Source of the DNA: Bacteroidia bacterium
GTDB taxonomy: Bacteria > Bacteroidota > Bacteroidia > B-17B0 > Aurantibacillaceae
NCBI GenBank assembly: GCA_020846335.1
Contig: JADLED010000150.1
Coordinates: 1 to 64,000 of the forward strand
Direction of reading: 5' to 3'
Length of the DNA: 64,000 bases
Position 1 is the stretch's first letter, and every line of letters starts with the position of its first letter. The notes beneath the pieces were generated by a model. That model worked only from the letters and a program-made list of their open reading frames with translations, did not search any database and was not told the origin of the DNA. Positions 35,965-45,235 of this stretch are shown piece by piece. The position numbers and the translations under genes are program-made.

Positions 35965-38900
35965 TATTTACTAATACTGTTAAAATAGTTATTTACTCGC
36001 TCTTTGTAATAAGGGGTAAGGCTGGGCGGTACTGTGTTTAATAGCTCCATTTCCTTCTCCTTAAGCCTTTTATACTCTAAAAATTGTGCAGGGTTGCTTA
36101 AATTTTGAGTTTTTGCTTCATTACTTTTACGTTGTTCGTCCTGCTCGCGTTCCCGTTCGGCTTTTTCGCTTTCGAGCAGGCGGCTTAAAATGTCTTGCTG
36201 GCGACGCATGGTTTCGCTGTTTATTTGCTTATTTACCAGGTCTTTTTCGGTTTGTTCCATCATGTTGGCAATATCGCCACCCGGGTTTTTACCTTTATTT
36301 TTGAGCTTGTCCATCAGGGCCTCCATTTGTCGGCGAAGGGCTTCCTGCTGGGCGGCCATGCGGGCAAATTGTTCGCTGCTGCCGGGCATGTTCATACCCG
36401 ATGTGCCGCTTTGTCCCATGCCATCGCCGGGTTTTTGCCCCTTTTTATCGCCGGGTTTGTTACCTGGTTTTTGCCCTTTTTCGAGGGCGTCTTTCATGTC
36501 CTGAAGTTGTTTGTTGAGTTGCTCCTGCATTTTGCGCATGCTGGAAGATGGGGTGCCGCTCGACGATGGATTTTTACCCGAACCTTTGCCGGGTTTTTTG
36601 CATTTCCCGCCTTTTTGGCCCTTGCTTTCCTTTTTTTGCTTCATCTGGTTTTGCATTTCGTCCAGCGATTCGTTGAGCAAAAGGGCCAGGTCGTTTACCG
36701 ATTTCATGGTTAGTTGCATGCGGGTGGTTCCCTCGCCGGTGTTTCTTTCGGCAAGTGCTTTCACGGTTTTATCCATGTTGAGATGGATGGCGTTTATTTC
36801 GCGGTTAACCACAGCACTAATTTGCGGGGCGCGTTTGCTCAATGCCAGCAAACTGTCTTCTATTATTTTACTATCATCTTTTAGTTTGTTTTGTTGTTTG
36901 GGAATTTCAACGAACTTAGGATTATCGATTCTTGTTTTGGAAAGGTCTTTAATCAGTTCTTCCTGAGCGAAGGAAAGATTCACCAGGTTTTCGAGTATCT
37001 GACGCAGAGTGCGGGCATTTTCGCCTTCTTTCTCCTCTTCCTCTTCTTCCATGGCTTTTTCCATCTCCTCTTTCATTTCCTGCATTTTTTCGGCTGCACT
37101 TTTTTGAGATTTGGATGCCTCTTTTTTGTTGTTTTTACTTAGCGATTCCGAGCTTTTTTGCATTTCCTGACTCACCTCTTCCTGTTTTTGTTGGTTGTCG
37201 GGCATTTTGGCGGGTTCTTCCAATTCCTTGTTTTTTTGCTCGATTTCTTTCAGGTCTTTTTTAAGCTCGTCGAACTGTTTTTTTATTTCTTCCTGCTTTT
37301 TTTCAAGCTCTTTGGCATCTTGTTTCTTGTCTCCCGCCTCTTGCTTCTTGTCTCCCGCCTCTTGTTTCTTGTCTCCTGCCTCTTGCTTCTTGTCTCCCGT
37401 CTCTTGCTTCTTGTCTCCCGTCTCTTGTTTCTTGTCTCCCGTCTCTTCCTTCTTGTCTCCTGCCTCTTGTTTCTTATCTTCCGGTTTTTTGCCTTCGGTT
37501 TCTTTGTTCAGATCTTCTTCTTTCTTTTGCAGTTCGTCCAGTTTGTCAATGGCGTTTTGCATTTTTTGTTGTAGTTCCAGTTGTTTAAAGGCTTCCAGGT
37601 TGCGGTCCAGTTCTTTTTCAATGTCTTTGTTGCTCAGTTTCATTTCCTCCAGTTTTTCCTGCACCTGATTTTTGTCGAGTTTATCCAGCATTTTGTTGAG
37701 TTCCTCGAACAGTTTTTTCATTTCGGGAGTCATCACGTTTTCAAACAATTGTTCGAGTTGTTTTTGTTTTTCGAGAATGGATTCGTCGGTTTGACTGAAC
37801 TCGTTTTGTTGTTTGTTATTGATTTCGTTTTCCTGTTTTACTTCATTGATTTTGTTTTGCAATTCCTGTTGTTTTTTCAACAGGTCTTCCAGTTTCTTTT
37901 TTTCTTCGTAGCCCAATTGTTTTTTATCAGCAATTTTTTTCGACAGTTCGTTGATGTCTTTTTGCAGTTGTTTGGTTTTATTAATGCTTTCTTCAAGGTC
38001 TTTTTTTATTTCCGAATTATTTTTTTCGGTCGATTCATTTATTTCGTCGCGTGTGGGGGCTTTAAAAACCATTAGCTGTGTTTTAGAAGATTTGGCGCCA
38101 TTTACACCGTCGTTGTCCCACACTTCAAAAAAGTATTCGATTTTATCGCCGGGTTGCATTTCAAACTGCGCGGCATCGAAATAATAAAAATAAGATTGCG
38201 AAATATTGTTTTTAGAAAAGCTTACCGGCGAGGTGCCGCTTATTCTTTGCGTTTTTCCGGCACTGTCGGTAACCGAACTGGTGTAGTTAAACATCAAACG
38301 GCTAAAGCCATAATCGTCTTTAATTTGTCCGCTAAAATAAATGCTTTTAGGATTTAAGGAGTCGGGCTTGCTTTCCACTTCAATGGCAGGAAACTGATCG
38401 GGAACCACCCCAATGGCATAGTTTACCGAATCGCCCACACCTTTAATAAAATGATTTAATGTTTTAACGCTGTAATTATTGCTTTGCATAAACCGGCGCG
38501 AAAAGCCGAATTGATTTTCGTTGTTGCGTTGTGGCAAGGCGGAGCTGTCCTGAAAGTGCAGTTTAATTACTTCGGTGTTTTTGGTGTTAAAAATCCAGTT
38601 GACTTTGGTGCCCTGCGGTATCTGAATATCGCCGGTGTTGGCCAGATTTTCGTTGGGTTTATTCAAGTAGGCCGGATAAATTAATTGCAGATTAAATTGC
38701 AACAGGCTTGGTTTTGGCAGCACCGACAAGGTGTATTCTTTGGATGTGAAGCCGGCCGCTTCAAACTGAAAACCCGTGTTGCTTTGTAAATTGGTGAAGG
38801 TGTAATTAAAATGAATGTTGTCTTCTTTCTCCAGTTTGTAGGCAATGTTATTAATTTTAATAAACACCTCATTGGGCACCTGTTCTCCTGTAAGTTTCAC

Positions 38901-39575
38901 CTCAAGTCTGTAATCCTGTGTTTGCAGGGCTTCCAGATTTTTGTTGAGTATGTTAAACGTAAATGGCATTTCTTTTTCGTAGTAGGTTTGGTAATGCACC
39001 AGTCGGGTGGTGCTTTTTGAAATAACCTGTGGCCAGATAATGGCAATTAAGGCACCACCTAAAAAAACAGGGAGCACATAACGCAGGTATTTTTTATTTT
39101 CGCCCAAATCAATGGCGGTGCCGAAGGGTACTGGTTTTAATTCATTAATTTTTTGATTAATGCCTGCAAGCAACAAATCGTTTGAGCCGTTAATGGCGCG
39201 GTTGTTTTGCAATTGCAACACGTTTAAAAGTTTATCCTGCACATTGCTAAAATGATTGCCGATTATGTTTGCGGCTTCGTCGTACGAAATAATGTGGCCA
39301 ATATGGTTGAGTTTTAACAATGGAATGGCAATGTATTTAACGAGCACAGCCACAGTGGCAATTAAAAAACCGAAAAACAAAATGGTGCGAACGGTGGTGT
39401 TAAACTCGCCAAAATACTCAAGGCACACAATGCTTAAAAAAGCGGCGGCTAAAATGCCACTGGCGTAAATAGCGCCTTTAATGAGTTGGTTTTTGTAATA
39501 GCGACGAATGAACTCGTCGAGTTTTCGAATTAATATGTTGTTCTCTTCCTGCAAAATCTTTTCGTCTAAGTTCAA
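35964..39575 (-). CDS. DUF4175 family membrane protein with long coiled coil
   Basis: 1203 residues, TTG start (no in-frame ATG before an upstream stop). Three hydrophobic segments lie near the N-terminus (about 35-55, 65-90 and 165-185), then a beta-rich domain (about 190-510) and a very charged coiled-coil region (about 515-900) rich in Lys, Glu and Gln that holds a 7-residue tandem repeat (GDKKQEA/T). The C-terminal part is Gly/Lys/Met-rich, low complexity, with conserved helices (RRQQDILSRLLESEKAERE). DUF4175 proteins are common in Bacteroidota, with no established function. An exact -7 element (TATATTTG) lies about 38 bp before the start. Coupled to the anti-sigma ATPase. Confidence 0.88.
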   Translation of the reverse strand: MNLDEKILQEENNILIRKLDEFIRRYYKNQLIKGAIYASGILAAAFLSIVCLEYFGEFNTTVRTILFFGFLIATVAVLVKYIAIPLLKLNHIGHIISYDEAANIIGNHFSNVQDKLLNVLQLQNNRAINGSNDLLLAGINQKINELKPVPFGTAIDLGENKKYLRYVLPVFLGGALIAIIWPQVISKSTTRLVHYQTYYEKEMPFTFNILNKNLEALQTQDYRLEVKLTGEQVPNEVFIKINNIAYKLEKEDNIHFNYTFTNLQSNTGFQFEAAGFTSKEYTLSVLPKPSLLQFNLQLIYPAYLNKPNENLANTGDIQIPQGTKVNWIFNTKNTEVIKLHFQDSSALPQRNNENQFGFSRRFMQSNNYSVKTLNHFIKGVGDSVNYAIGVVPDQFPAIEVESKPDSLNPKSIYFSGQIKDDYGFSRLMFNYTSSVTDSAGKTQRISGTSPVSFSKNNISQSYFYYFDAAQFEMQPGDKIEYFFEVWDNDGVNGAKSSKTQLMVFKAPTRDEINESTEKNNSEIKKDLEESINKTKQLQKDINELSKKIADKKQLGYEEKKKLEDLLKKQQELQNKINEVKQENEINNKQQNEFSQTDESILEKQKQLEQLFENVMTPEMKKLFEELNKMLDKLDKNQVQEKLEEMKLSNKDIEKELDRNLEAFKQLELQQKMQNAIDKLDELQKKEEDLNKETEGKKPEDKKQEAGDKKEETGDKKQETGDKKQETGDKKQEAGDKKQEAGDKKQEAGDKKQDAKELEKKQEEIKKQFDELKKDLKEIEQKNKELEEPAKMPDNQQKQEEVSQEMQKSSESLSKNNKKEASKSQKSAAEKMQEMKEEMEKAMEEEEEEKEGENARTLRQILENLVNLSFAQEELIKDLSKTRIDNPKFVEIPKQQNKLKDDSKIIEDSLLALSKRAPQISAVVNREINAIHLNMDKTVKALAERNTGEGTTRMQLTMKSVNDLALLLNESLDEMQNQMKQKKESKGQKGGKCKKPGKGSGKNPSSSGTPSSSMRKMQEQLNKQLQDMKDALEKGQKPGNKPGDKKGQKPGDGMGQSGTSGMNMPGSSEQFARMAAQQEALRRQMEALMDKLKNKGKNPGGDIANMMEQTEKDLVNKQINSETMRRQQDILSRLLESEKAEREREQDEQRKSNEAKTQNLSNPAQFLEYKRLKEKEMELLNTVPPSLTPYYKERVNNYFNSISK
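37318..37484 (-). repeat. In-frame 21-bp tandem repeat encoding a heptapeptide
   Basis: Seven full copies and a partial eighth of a 21-bp unit (plus strand TCTTGTTTCTTGTCTCCCG...) encode GDKKQEA, GDKKQET and close variants in the coiled-coil region of the DUF4175 protein. Neighbouring copies differ at only one to three bases, so the array is recent and slippage-prone, and changes in copy number would keep frame. Confidence 0.92.
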
Positions 39576-39612
39576 TAACGATAAGCCTGTAAATGGTTAC
39601 CGCCTTTCCTCA

Positions 39613-39620
39613 CAAATATA
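39613..39620 (-). promoter_or_regulatory. -7 promoter element for the DUF4175 operon
   Basis: TATATTTG on the minus strand, exact to TAnnTTTG, about 38 bases before the TTG start of the DUF4175 gene. Confidence 0.5.
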
Positions 39621-39702
39621 GCAAAGTGGCAAAAAATTAAAAGGGAATTTTTGTTAAACTTTGTGTGGAAAGCGCTCTTATACTCAGTTAAATTTACAGG
39701 CA

Positions 39703-40512
39703 CTACAAATTCACTAGATTAGAAATACGAATGGAATCTTTATACGAAACGTAGATTTTTTTGTTTCTCAATTTCACATCTGTGGACTTAGCTGCACGGT
39801 TAAGTGTTTTGCAGGCCTCTTCAAACAGTTGGTAATTGAAACTACACAGGCTGCTGTCTTTTTTAAAATACAGTAAATTTTCGTCCACCTGAAATTGTTT
39901 AAGTGCTTTAATGGAAATCACTTTACTAAAAGCGCCAAAAATATCGAACACATAAATGCCTGTTTCGGGACAATTGAGGTACAAAAAGCCATTGTATTCA
40001 GTCATAAAATTGGGCGAAAGCTCAGTTTGTAAAACCTGTTTCAGATTTCCGGTAAAGGCAATTTTTTTGGAACTTTCGTTAAATCGCACCAACTCATTGT
40101 TTTGTTTGTTGTAAATCCAAAAGCTATTGTTGGCGCTGGCACATACCAAATCGGTTTGCTCATAGCCCAGTTGCTCCAGCGATACAACTTCGCTGTTTAA
40201 GGAAAGTTGATTGTCTAAAAAAACAATTTGTTGAAAATCGCGGTAATACAACACAAGTTTTAAAGGGTTGGTAACATCCACAGAAGTAATGTTGCCCAGT
40301 TTTAAATTGCTGTAACGCGCAAAATATTTGGTGGAAGGCAAGTACTTGGTGAGTTCTTCACCATTAATGGTATAAATGTTTCCAAGATTGTCTACATTAA
40401 AATAGTCGAATTTGGTTTTTATGGTGCTATGGTTTTTAGGTTCGTCGGTTTTAAACGCAGTAATGGCGAAGCAAATAAATAAAAAAAGCGGGGGAATAAA
40501 ATTTGGCTTCAT
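39703..40512 (-). CDS. Exported protein of unknown function, propeller-like
   Basis: 269 residues. A hydrophobic N-terminal segment (PPLFLFICFAITAF) is a signal peptide or anchor. The rest is beta-rich with repeating blade-like strands (KFDYFNVDNLGNIYTING, LVCASANNSFWIYNKQNN, EYNGFLYLNCPETGIYVFD), suggesting a small beta-propeller. No enzymatic motif. It begins 6 bp after the stop of the GH3-family gene and is probably the last gene of the ispD operon. Confidence 0.7.
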   Translation of the reverse strand: MKPNFIPPLFLFICFAITAFKTDEPKNHSTIKTKFDYFNVDNLGNIYTINGEELTKYLPSTKYFARYSNLKLGNITSVDVTNPLKLVLYYRDFQQIVFLDNQLSLNSEVVSLEQLGYEQTDLVCASANNSFWIYNKQNNELVRFNESSKKIAFTGNLKQVLQTELSPNFMTEYNGFLYLNCPETGIYVFDIFGAFSKVISIKALKQFQVDENLLYFKKDSSLCSFNYQLFEEACKTLNRAAKSTDVKLRNKKIYVSYKDSIRISNLVNL

Positions 40513-40518
40513 CTCTTA

Positions 40519-42054
40519 TTAAACGTTAAGGGCAGAACTATTATTGTAACTCATTTTTAAAATCTCTTCCAGCACCTGGCGTTCGTTACTTAGGCGTGGC
40601 ACTTTGTATTGACCGCCCAGCTTGTTATTTGCTTTTAGCCAGTTGTAAAAACCTCCTTCTGTAATTTTATTTACCACCGGAAAATGCAAAACAAAATTAT
40701 TATAACGTTTGGCTTCGTAATCGCTGTTTTGTTTTTTTAGTTCTTCGTCGAGCACAGCTTTAAAAAATTCAAAATTGTTCGGTTCTTTTTCAAACTCAAT
40801 CAGCCATTCGTGTGCACCCGCATTTTTATTCATAAACACTGGTGCCACGGTATAATCTTTTACCATGGCGTGTGTTTTATCGCAAGCTGTGGCAATGGCG
40901 GCATCGGTGTTGTGTACCATCAGTTCTTCGCCAAACACATTAATGTATTGCCGTGTGCGGCCCGAAATTTTGAAGCGGTAGGGATTAGTGCCTGTAAAAC
41001 GAATCACATCGCCCAACTGATAGCGCCACAAGCCGGCGTTGGTGGAAATAATAATGGCATAATCCACGCCGGTTTTTATGTCTTCGAGATTTATCGTTTT
41101 TGAAAAATTATTTTCCTTTAAATCTCTGGGTTCAATAAACTCGTAATAAATGCCATAATCCAGCATCAACAGCATTTCATCGCTCCGCAACTGATCCTGA
41201 ATGCCAAAAAAACCTTCGGATGCGCTGTACATTTCCATGTAGTTAACCTTATCGTTATTAAACAACTTTTTAAATTGTTCGCGGTAAGGCGAGAAGCTCA
41301 CGCCTCCGTGAAAATAAACTTCAAGATTAGGCCAAACATCTTTTATGCTATTCGCTTTCTTTTTTTCGAGGATGCGTTTTAAAAGAACCAGCATCCAACT
41401 GGGCACGCCTGCCAAACTGGTTACGTTTTCGTTCATCAGGCTTTCGGCCATTTGTTCCAGTTTGGTTTCCCATTCTTCCATTAGGGCAATGTTTACATCG
41501 GGGGCTCTGAAAAACTCTGCCCACATGGGCAAATTCTGAATGATGATGGCGCTCACATCGCCGTGAAAGGATTGGTGATTGCCAAAAATATCTTCTCTGA
41601 AACTGCCACCAAGTGCCAGATTTTTTCCGGTAAAGAGCTGCGTTTCGGCATTGTTATAGCAGTGGAGGGTAACCATGTCGCGCCCGGCGTTGTAATGGCA
41701 GCCGTCGAGGCTTTCGTTACTTACCGGCAAAAATTTACTCTTATCGGTGGTGCCACTGCTTTTGGCAAACCACTTAATATCCGAATGCCATATCAAATTT
41801 TGCTCGCCCCTGCGTGTTCGCTCAATCAGGGGTTTCAGGCTTTCGTAATCATTTAGTGGCACTAAATTTTTAAACTGTGTATAATTTTCAATTGTCGCAA
41901 AATGGTGTTTTTTTCCATACCAGGTTCCGGCAGCATCTTTCACCAGATTCATGAGCCATTCCTGCTGCACGTCGTTGGGATACTTAATAAATAGTTCAAT
42001 CTGGTGCATGCGTTTTTTCATGAGCCAGCTTGCTATGGAATTAATGATGGGCAT
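40519..42054 (-). CDS. GH3 auxin-responsive promoter family protein (acyl-adenylate ligase fold)
   Basis: 511 residues. GH3 enzymes of plants adenylate small carboxylic acids (jasmonate, auxin) and join them to amino acids. Seen: KSSGTTDKSKFLPVS (adenylate P-loop equivalent), ALGGSFRE, YMEMYSASEGFFGIQ, WRYQLGDVIRFTG, and KISGRTRQYINVFGEELM, all characteristic. Bacterial members are found widely in Bacteroidota with unknown substrate. No signal peptide. The ATG overlaps the stop of the PolX-like gene by one base (TAATG), so it is translated with it; the link to isoprenoid or DNA repair genes is positional only. Confidence 0.88.
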   Translation of the reverse strand: MPIINSIASWLMKKRMHQIELFIKYPNDVQQEWLMNLVKDAAGTWYGKKHHFATIENYTQFKNLVPLNDYESLKPLIERTRRGEQNLIWHSDIKWFAKSSGTTDKSKFLPVSNESLDGCHYNAGRDMVTLHCYNNAETQLFTGKNLALGGSFREDIFGNHQSFHGDVSAIIIQNLPMWAEFFRAPDVNIALMEEWETKLEQMAESLMNENVTSLAGVPSWMLVLLKRILEKKKANSIKDVWPNLEVYFHGGVSFSPYREQFKKLFNNDKVNYMEMYSASEGFFGIQDQLRSDEMLLMLDYGIYYEFIEPRDLKENNFSKTINLEDIKTGVDYAIIISTNAGLWRYQLGDVIRFTGTNPYRFKISGRTRQYINVFGEELMVHNTDAAIATACDKTHAMVKDYTVAPVFMNKNAGAHEWLIEFEKEPNNFEFFKAVLDEELKKQNSDYEAKRYNNFVLHFPVVNKITEGGFYNWLKANNKLGGQYKVPRLSNERQVLEEILKMSYNNSSALNV

Positions 42055-43658
42055 TACTTCTTAAATTTATCCAATAATTGTGGCAAATCCAAGGCGTTAA
42101 GGCAGGTTGCCGCTGTTAACAGTCCTTTGCGGGCTGCACACACGCCGTAATACATGTCGTGGTATCCTTCTTTGTGATGTGCATCGGGATTAACCGAAAC
42201 CATCACGCCTTTTTCGAGGCAATACGGAATCCAGCGCCAGTCGATGTCTAAACGATAGGGGTGTGCGTTTAACTCAATGCTTACCTTGTTGGCAGAACAG
42301 GCGTCAATAATTTTTTTATGGTCAATGGGATATCCTTCTCTTGCCAGCAAAAGCCTTCCGGTGGGGTGACCCAAAATAGAAGTGTAAGGATTTTCGATGG
42401 CTTTAAGTAATCGCTCAGTGGCTTTTTCTTTGGTCATTTTTAAGCCGGAATGAACCGAGGCAACAATAAAATCAAAGGTTTTTAAAATGTCTTCGGGATA
42501 ATCCAACGAGCCATCGTGTAAAATATCGCTTTCAATTCCTTTTAAAACTTTAAATCCGGAATATTCCCCATTCAGCTTTTCAATTTCGCGGTGTTGTTCC
42601 TGAACACGCTCTATGCTTAGGCCATTGGCATAAACGGCTGTTTTGGAGTGGTCGCAAATGCCAAGGTATTGATAACCCAGTTCCTTGCAGTAATCGGCCA
42701 TTTCTTTAAGTGTGTGAACGCCGTCGCTGTAGGTAGTGTGGTTGTGCAAAATGCCTTTAAGGTTTTTAAGTTCGATTAAATGGGGCAGGGCATTTTTAGA
42801 GGCCAATTCCACTTCGTTTAAGCCTTCACGTAATTCGGGCAGAATAAAACTTAAACCCAGTTCCTGATAAATTTCCTGTTCGGTGTTGTAATCTTTTTTG
42901 GTAAGCGTTTCAAACTTTATTTTTTGAAGGTGTTCGACGGTGGCACTGTATTTTAGCTGATGGTAACTAAATTCCGCGGCATCGCAATACAGATAGTTAA
43001 CTGGCATTGGAAGTGCGTCTTCATATTTTTTAAACTGAGCGCCTGTGTCTTTACTTAATAATATCTCTAATTTATCAATTATTTCGCTTTTGCGGGCCAA
43101 TTGTCCTACCAGTTCGGCCCTGATACCATTTGAAGAATGCTGAATGGCTTCCACCAAAGCCAGTGCCGGTTTTTCTACCGAAGCAAAATGAAACTTATTG
43201 TTGTTGGCGATTTTAAATTCGATGTTTTGTTTTACCTGTGCCTGTGTTTTTTCGCCAAAGCCTTTAAGGCTAGTTAAACGGTTTTCGTTGCAGGCATAAA
43301 GCAATTCACCAATACTTTCCAACTGCAACTCGTGCCAAAGCTGGCGTACTTTTTTAGGTCCCAGACCTTTAACGCCCAGCATTTGCACCACACCCTGTGG
43401 TGTTTTATTGAGCATGTCGCTGAGGTCGGCGGTGGTGCCGGTTTGCATGAGTTCAACTATTTTGGCCGAAATGCTTTTTCCGATGCCTTCAATGGCTTCA
43501 ATGTCTTCTTTTGTTTTACCTTCAAAGTCGTAGCGTAGTTTTGAAAGTTTAAATGCGGCGTTGGTGTAGGCTTTGGTTTTAAATGGATTTTCTTCGTGAA
43601 GTTCCATCAATTTGGCTGTAATTTCCAGCGCGTCGGTTATTTCGTCGTTGCTCATCAT
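42054..43658 (-). CDS. PolX-like protein: HhH, degenerate polymerase palm, intact PHP domain
   Basis: 534 residues from ATG 43658, which overlaps the ispD stop (ATGA). Order: N-terminal 8-kDa-like HhH region (1-80, IEGIGKSISAKI), second HhH pair (about 90-150, LGVKGLGPKKVRQL and LKGFGEKTQ), pol-beta palm region (about 165-300), PHP domain (about 310-534). In active bacterial PolX the palm carries GSxRRG and GDID; here the matching stretch reads GQLARKSEIIDKLEILL, without the two Asp, and the third Asp position reads Tyr in my alignment. The PHP metal sites look complete: HNHTTYSDG, CDHS, GIESDIL, SVHS, GHPTGRLL, NPDAHH. Likely a 3'-5' exonuclease or AP-site nuclease without polymerase activity (inference). 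Confidence 0.85.
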   Translation of the reverse strand: MMSNDEITDALEITAKLMELHEENPFKTKAYTNAAFKLSKLRYDFEGKTKEDIEAIEGIGKSISAKIVELMQTGTTADLSDMLNKTPQGVVQMLGVKGLGPKKVRQLWHELQLESIGELLYACNENRLTSLKGFGEKTQAQVKQNIEFKIANNNKFHFASVEKPALALVEAIQHSSNGIRAELVGQLARKSEIIDKLEILLSKDTGAQFKKYEDALPMPVNYLYCDAAEFSYHQLKYSATVEHLQKIKFETLTKKDYNTEQEIYQELGLSFILPELREGLNEVELASKNALPHLIELKNLKGILHNHTTYSDGVHTLKEMADYCKELGYQYLGICDHSKTAVYANGLSIERVQEQHREIEKLNGEYSGFKVLKGIESDILHDGSLDYPEDILKTFDFIVASVHSGLKMTKEKATERLLKAIENPYTSILGHPTGRLLLAREGYPIDHKKIIDACSANKVSIELNAHPYRLDIDWRWIPYCLEKGVMVSVNPDAHHKEGYHDMYYGVCAARKGLLTAATCLNALDLPQLLDKFKK

Positions 43659-44326
43659 TGGCAAAGTGCGTTTGCAATCAGTAAATCGTGTGGCGAAGTA
43701 ATTTTAATGTTTTCCTGGTTGCCTTCTACTAAATTTATTTTTTCGCCACTCGCTTCAAGTACTGTGGCATCGTCGGTAAAAATGCCACTGTATTCGCGCT
43801 CAAAGGCTTTTTTGATTTGGGCTACCACAAAACATTGCGGGGTTTGAATGATTTTATACTCGTTTCGGTTTACCGAATTGTTTACGTTGTTACTTATTTT
43901 ACGCATGCTTTCGTTCACCGGCACACAGGGTATGGCATTGCCTTTTTGAAGGGCTGTTTCATAACAATTGGCAATGGTTTGTTGCGAAACAAATGGCCGG
44001 GCCGCATCGTGAATGCCCACAATGGCGCCTGGATTTTCGATTAATAGTAAACCATTTTTTACGGAATGAAAGCGGGTGTCGCCGCCAAATGTAATTTTTA
44101 TATCAGCCTGTTTTAGGTCAAATTTTTCTATCAGGCCTTCCAAATGTGCTTTGTAATTTTTGTGGACGCAGATGATGGTGCTAATGCTCGGATTATAATT
44201 TAAAAAAGCGCGAATGGTTTTAACAATAATGGGTTCGCCTTTAATCTCCAAAAACTGTTTTGGGCGATCGCTTTTTATACGACTACCAACACCACCGGCT
44301 ACTATGATTACGTATTGCTGTTGCAC
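43655..44326 (-). CDS. ispD: 2-C-methyl-D-erythritol 4-phosphate cytidylyltransferase (IspD)
   Basis: 223 residues. Joins CTP to methylerythritol phosphate, third step of the non-mevalonate isoprenoid pathway. Seen: IVAGGVGSRIKSDRPKQFL (CTP-binding loop), FGGDTRFHSVKNGL, HDAARPFVS, IIQTPQCF, FTDDATVLEASG and GNQENIKITSPHDL, the full set of family motifs. Start GTG 44326; no ATG fits. A one-mismatch -7 element (TAAATTCG) lies upstream. First gene of a likely operon ispD-polX-GH3-39703, each joined by overlaps or short gaps. Confidence 0.96.
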   Translation of the reverse strand: MQQQYVIIVAGGVGSRIKSDRPKQFLEIKGEPIIVKTIRAFLNYNPSISTIICVHKNYKAHLEGLIEKFDLKQADIKITFGGDTRFHSVKNGLLLIENPGAIVGIHDAARPFVSQQTIANCYETALQKGNAIPCVPVNESMRKISNNVNNSVNRNEYKIIQTPQCFVVAQIKKAFEREYSGIFTDDATVLEASGEKINLVEGNQENIKITSPHDLLIANALCQ

Positions 44327-44421
44327 TAATGGAATGTTTTAGATTCGAATTTAATAATAAACCCTCACAGATTCTGTTTTATTTTACAAGGCTTTTTTTG
44401 CTGCCTTATTCCGGTAAATCA

Positions 44422-45183
44422 TTAATCAATTTCGAGTAACACGGGGCAGTGGTCGCTGTGCATCGCATCAGGTAAAATTACGGCGCGCTTTAGCCGGTCT
44501 TTCATGTTTTCCGAAACAAGGTTGTAATCTATGCGCCAACCTAAATTTTTACCCCGCGACCCGGCACGGTAGCTCCACCAACTGTAATGGTGCGGCTCCT
44601 GATTAAAATGGCGGAACGAATCAACAAAACCCGAATTAATAAATTGTTCCATCCATTCGCGTTCTTCGGGTAAAAAACCGCTGGTATTGGCATTCGATTT
44701 TGGATTGTGAATATCAATTGGCCGGTGACAGATGTTAAAATCGCCCGACAATACCAGGTTGGAGTGCTTTTGTTTTAGTTGATGAATGTATTGGTGATAA
44801 TCGCTGAGCCATTGCATTTTAAATGCCTGACGGTCGTCGCCACTGCTGCCACTAGGATGGTAAACGCTCATTACCGAAACGTTATCGAAATCGGCCCGTA
44901 AAATGCGTCCTTCATCGTCGTAGGCTTTTATGCCGCAACCATATTCCACGTGATTGGGTTTTGTTTTAGAAAATATGGCAACACCGCTGTAGCCTTTTTT
45001 TTGAGCCGGATACCAATAGTGGTGATAGCCCATTTCTTCAAATTCGAAAACACCCACCTGATCGGGACTGGCTTTAATTTCCTGAACGCAGAGTACATCT
45101 GGAGCAGTTTGTTCAATCCAATTGATTAAGCCTTTGCCCATGGCGGCACGTATGCCGTTAACATTGTAGGAGATAATACGCAT
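44422..45183 (-). CDS. xth: Exodeoxyribonuclease III
   Basis: 253 residues, endonuclease/exonuclease/phosphatase fold; AP endonuclease and 3' exonuclease of base excision repair. Catalytic and metal residues are visible: SYNVNGIRA (Asn), VQEIK (Glu), VYHPSG (Tyr), LSGDFNICH (Asp, Asn), GWRIDYNLVS (Asp) and MHSDHCPV (Asp-His pair). Length is normal. Separate from ispD by 95 bp. TAATTTCA near the start is only a weak -7 match. Confidence 0.95.
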   Translation of the reverse strand: MRIISYNVNGIRAAMGKGLINWIEQTAPDVLCVQEIKASPDQVGVFEFEEMGYHHYWYPAQKKGYSGVAIFSKTKPNHVEYGCGIKAYDDEGRILRADFDNVSVMSVYHPSGSSGDDRQAFKMQWLSDYHQYIHQLKQKHSNLVLSGDFNICHRPIDIHNPKSNANTSGFLPEEREWMEQFINSGFVDSFRHFNQEPHHYSWWSYRAGSRGKNLGWRIDYNLVSENMKDRLKRAVILPDAMHSDHCPVLLEID

Positions 45184-45235
45184 GTGATGAAATTAGGATT
45201 TTAATTGCAAACAAAAAAGGAAGTAAAGCTCAGCC

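Noticed and set aside
36086-38357. Many long plus-strand ORFs with hydrophobic Phe/Leu-rich products
   Set aside because: They are antisense to the Lys/Glu-rich coiled coil of the DUF4175 gene, which reads as Phe/Leu/Ser on the other strand.
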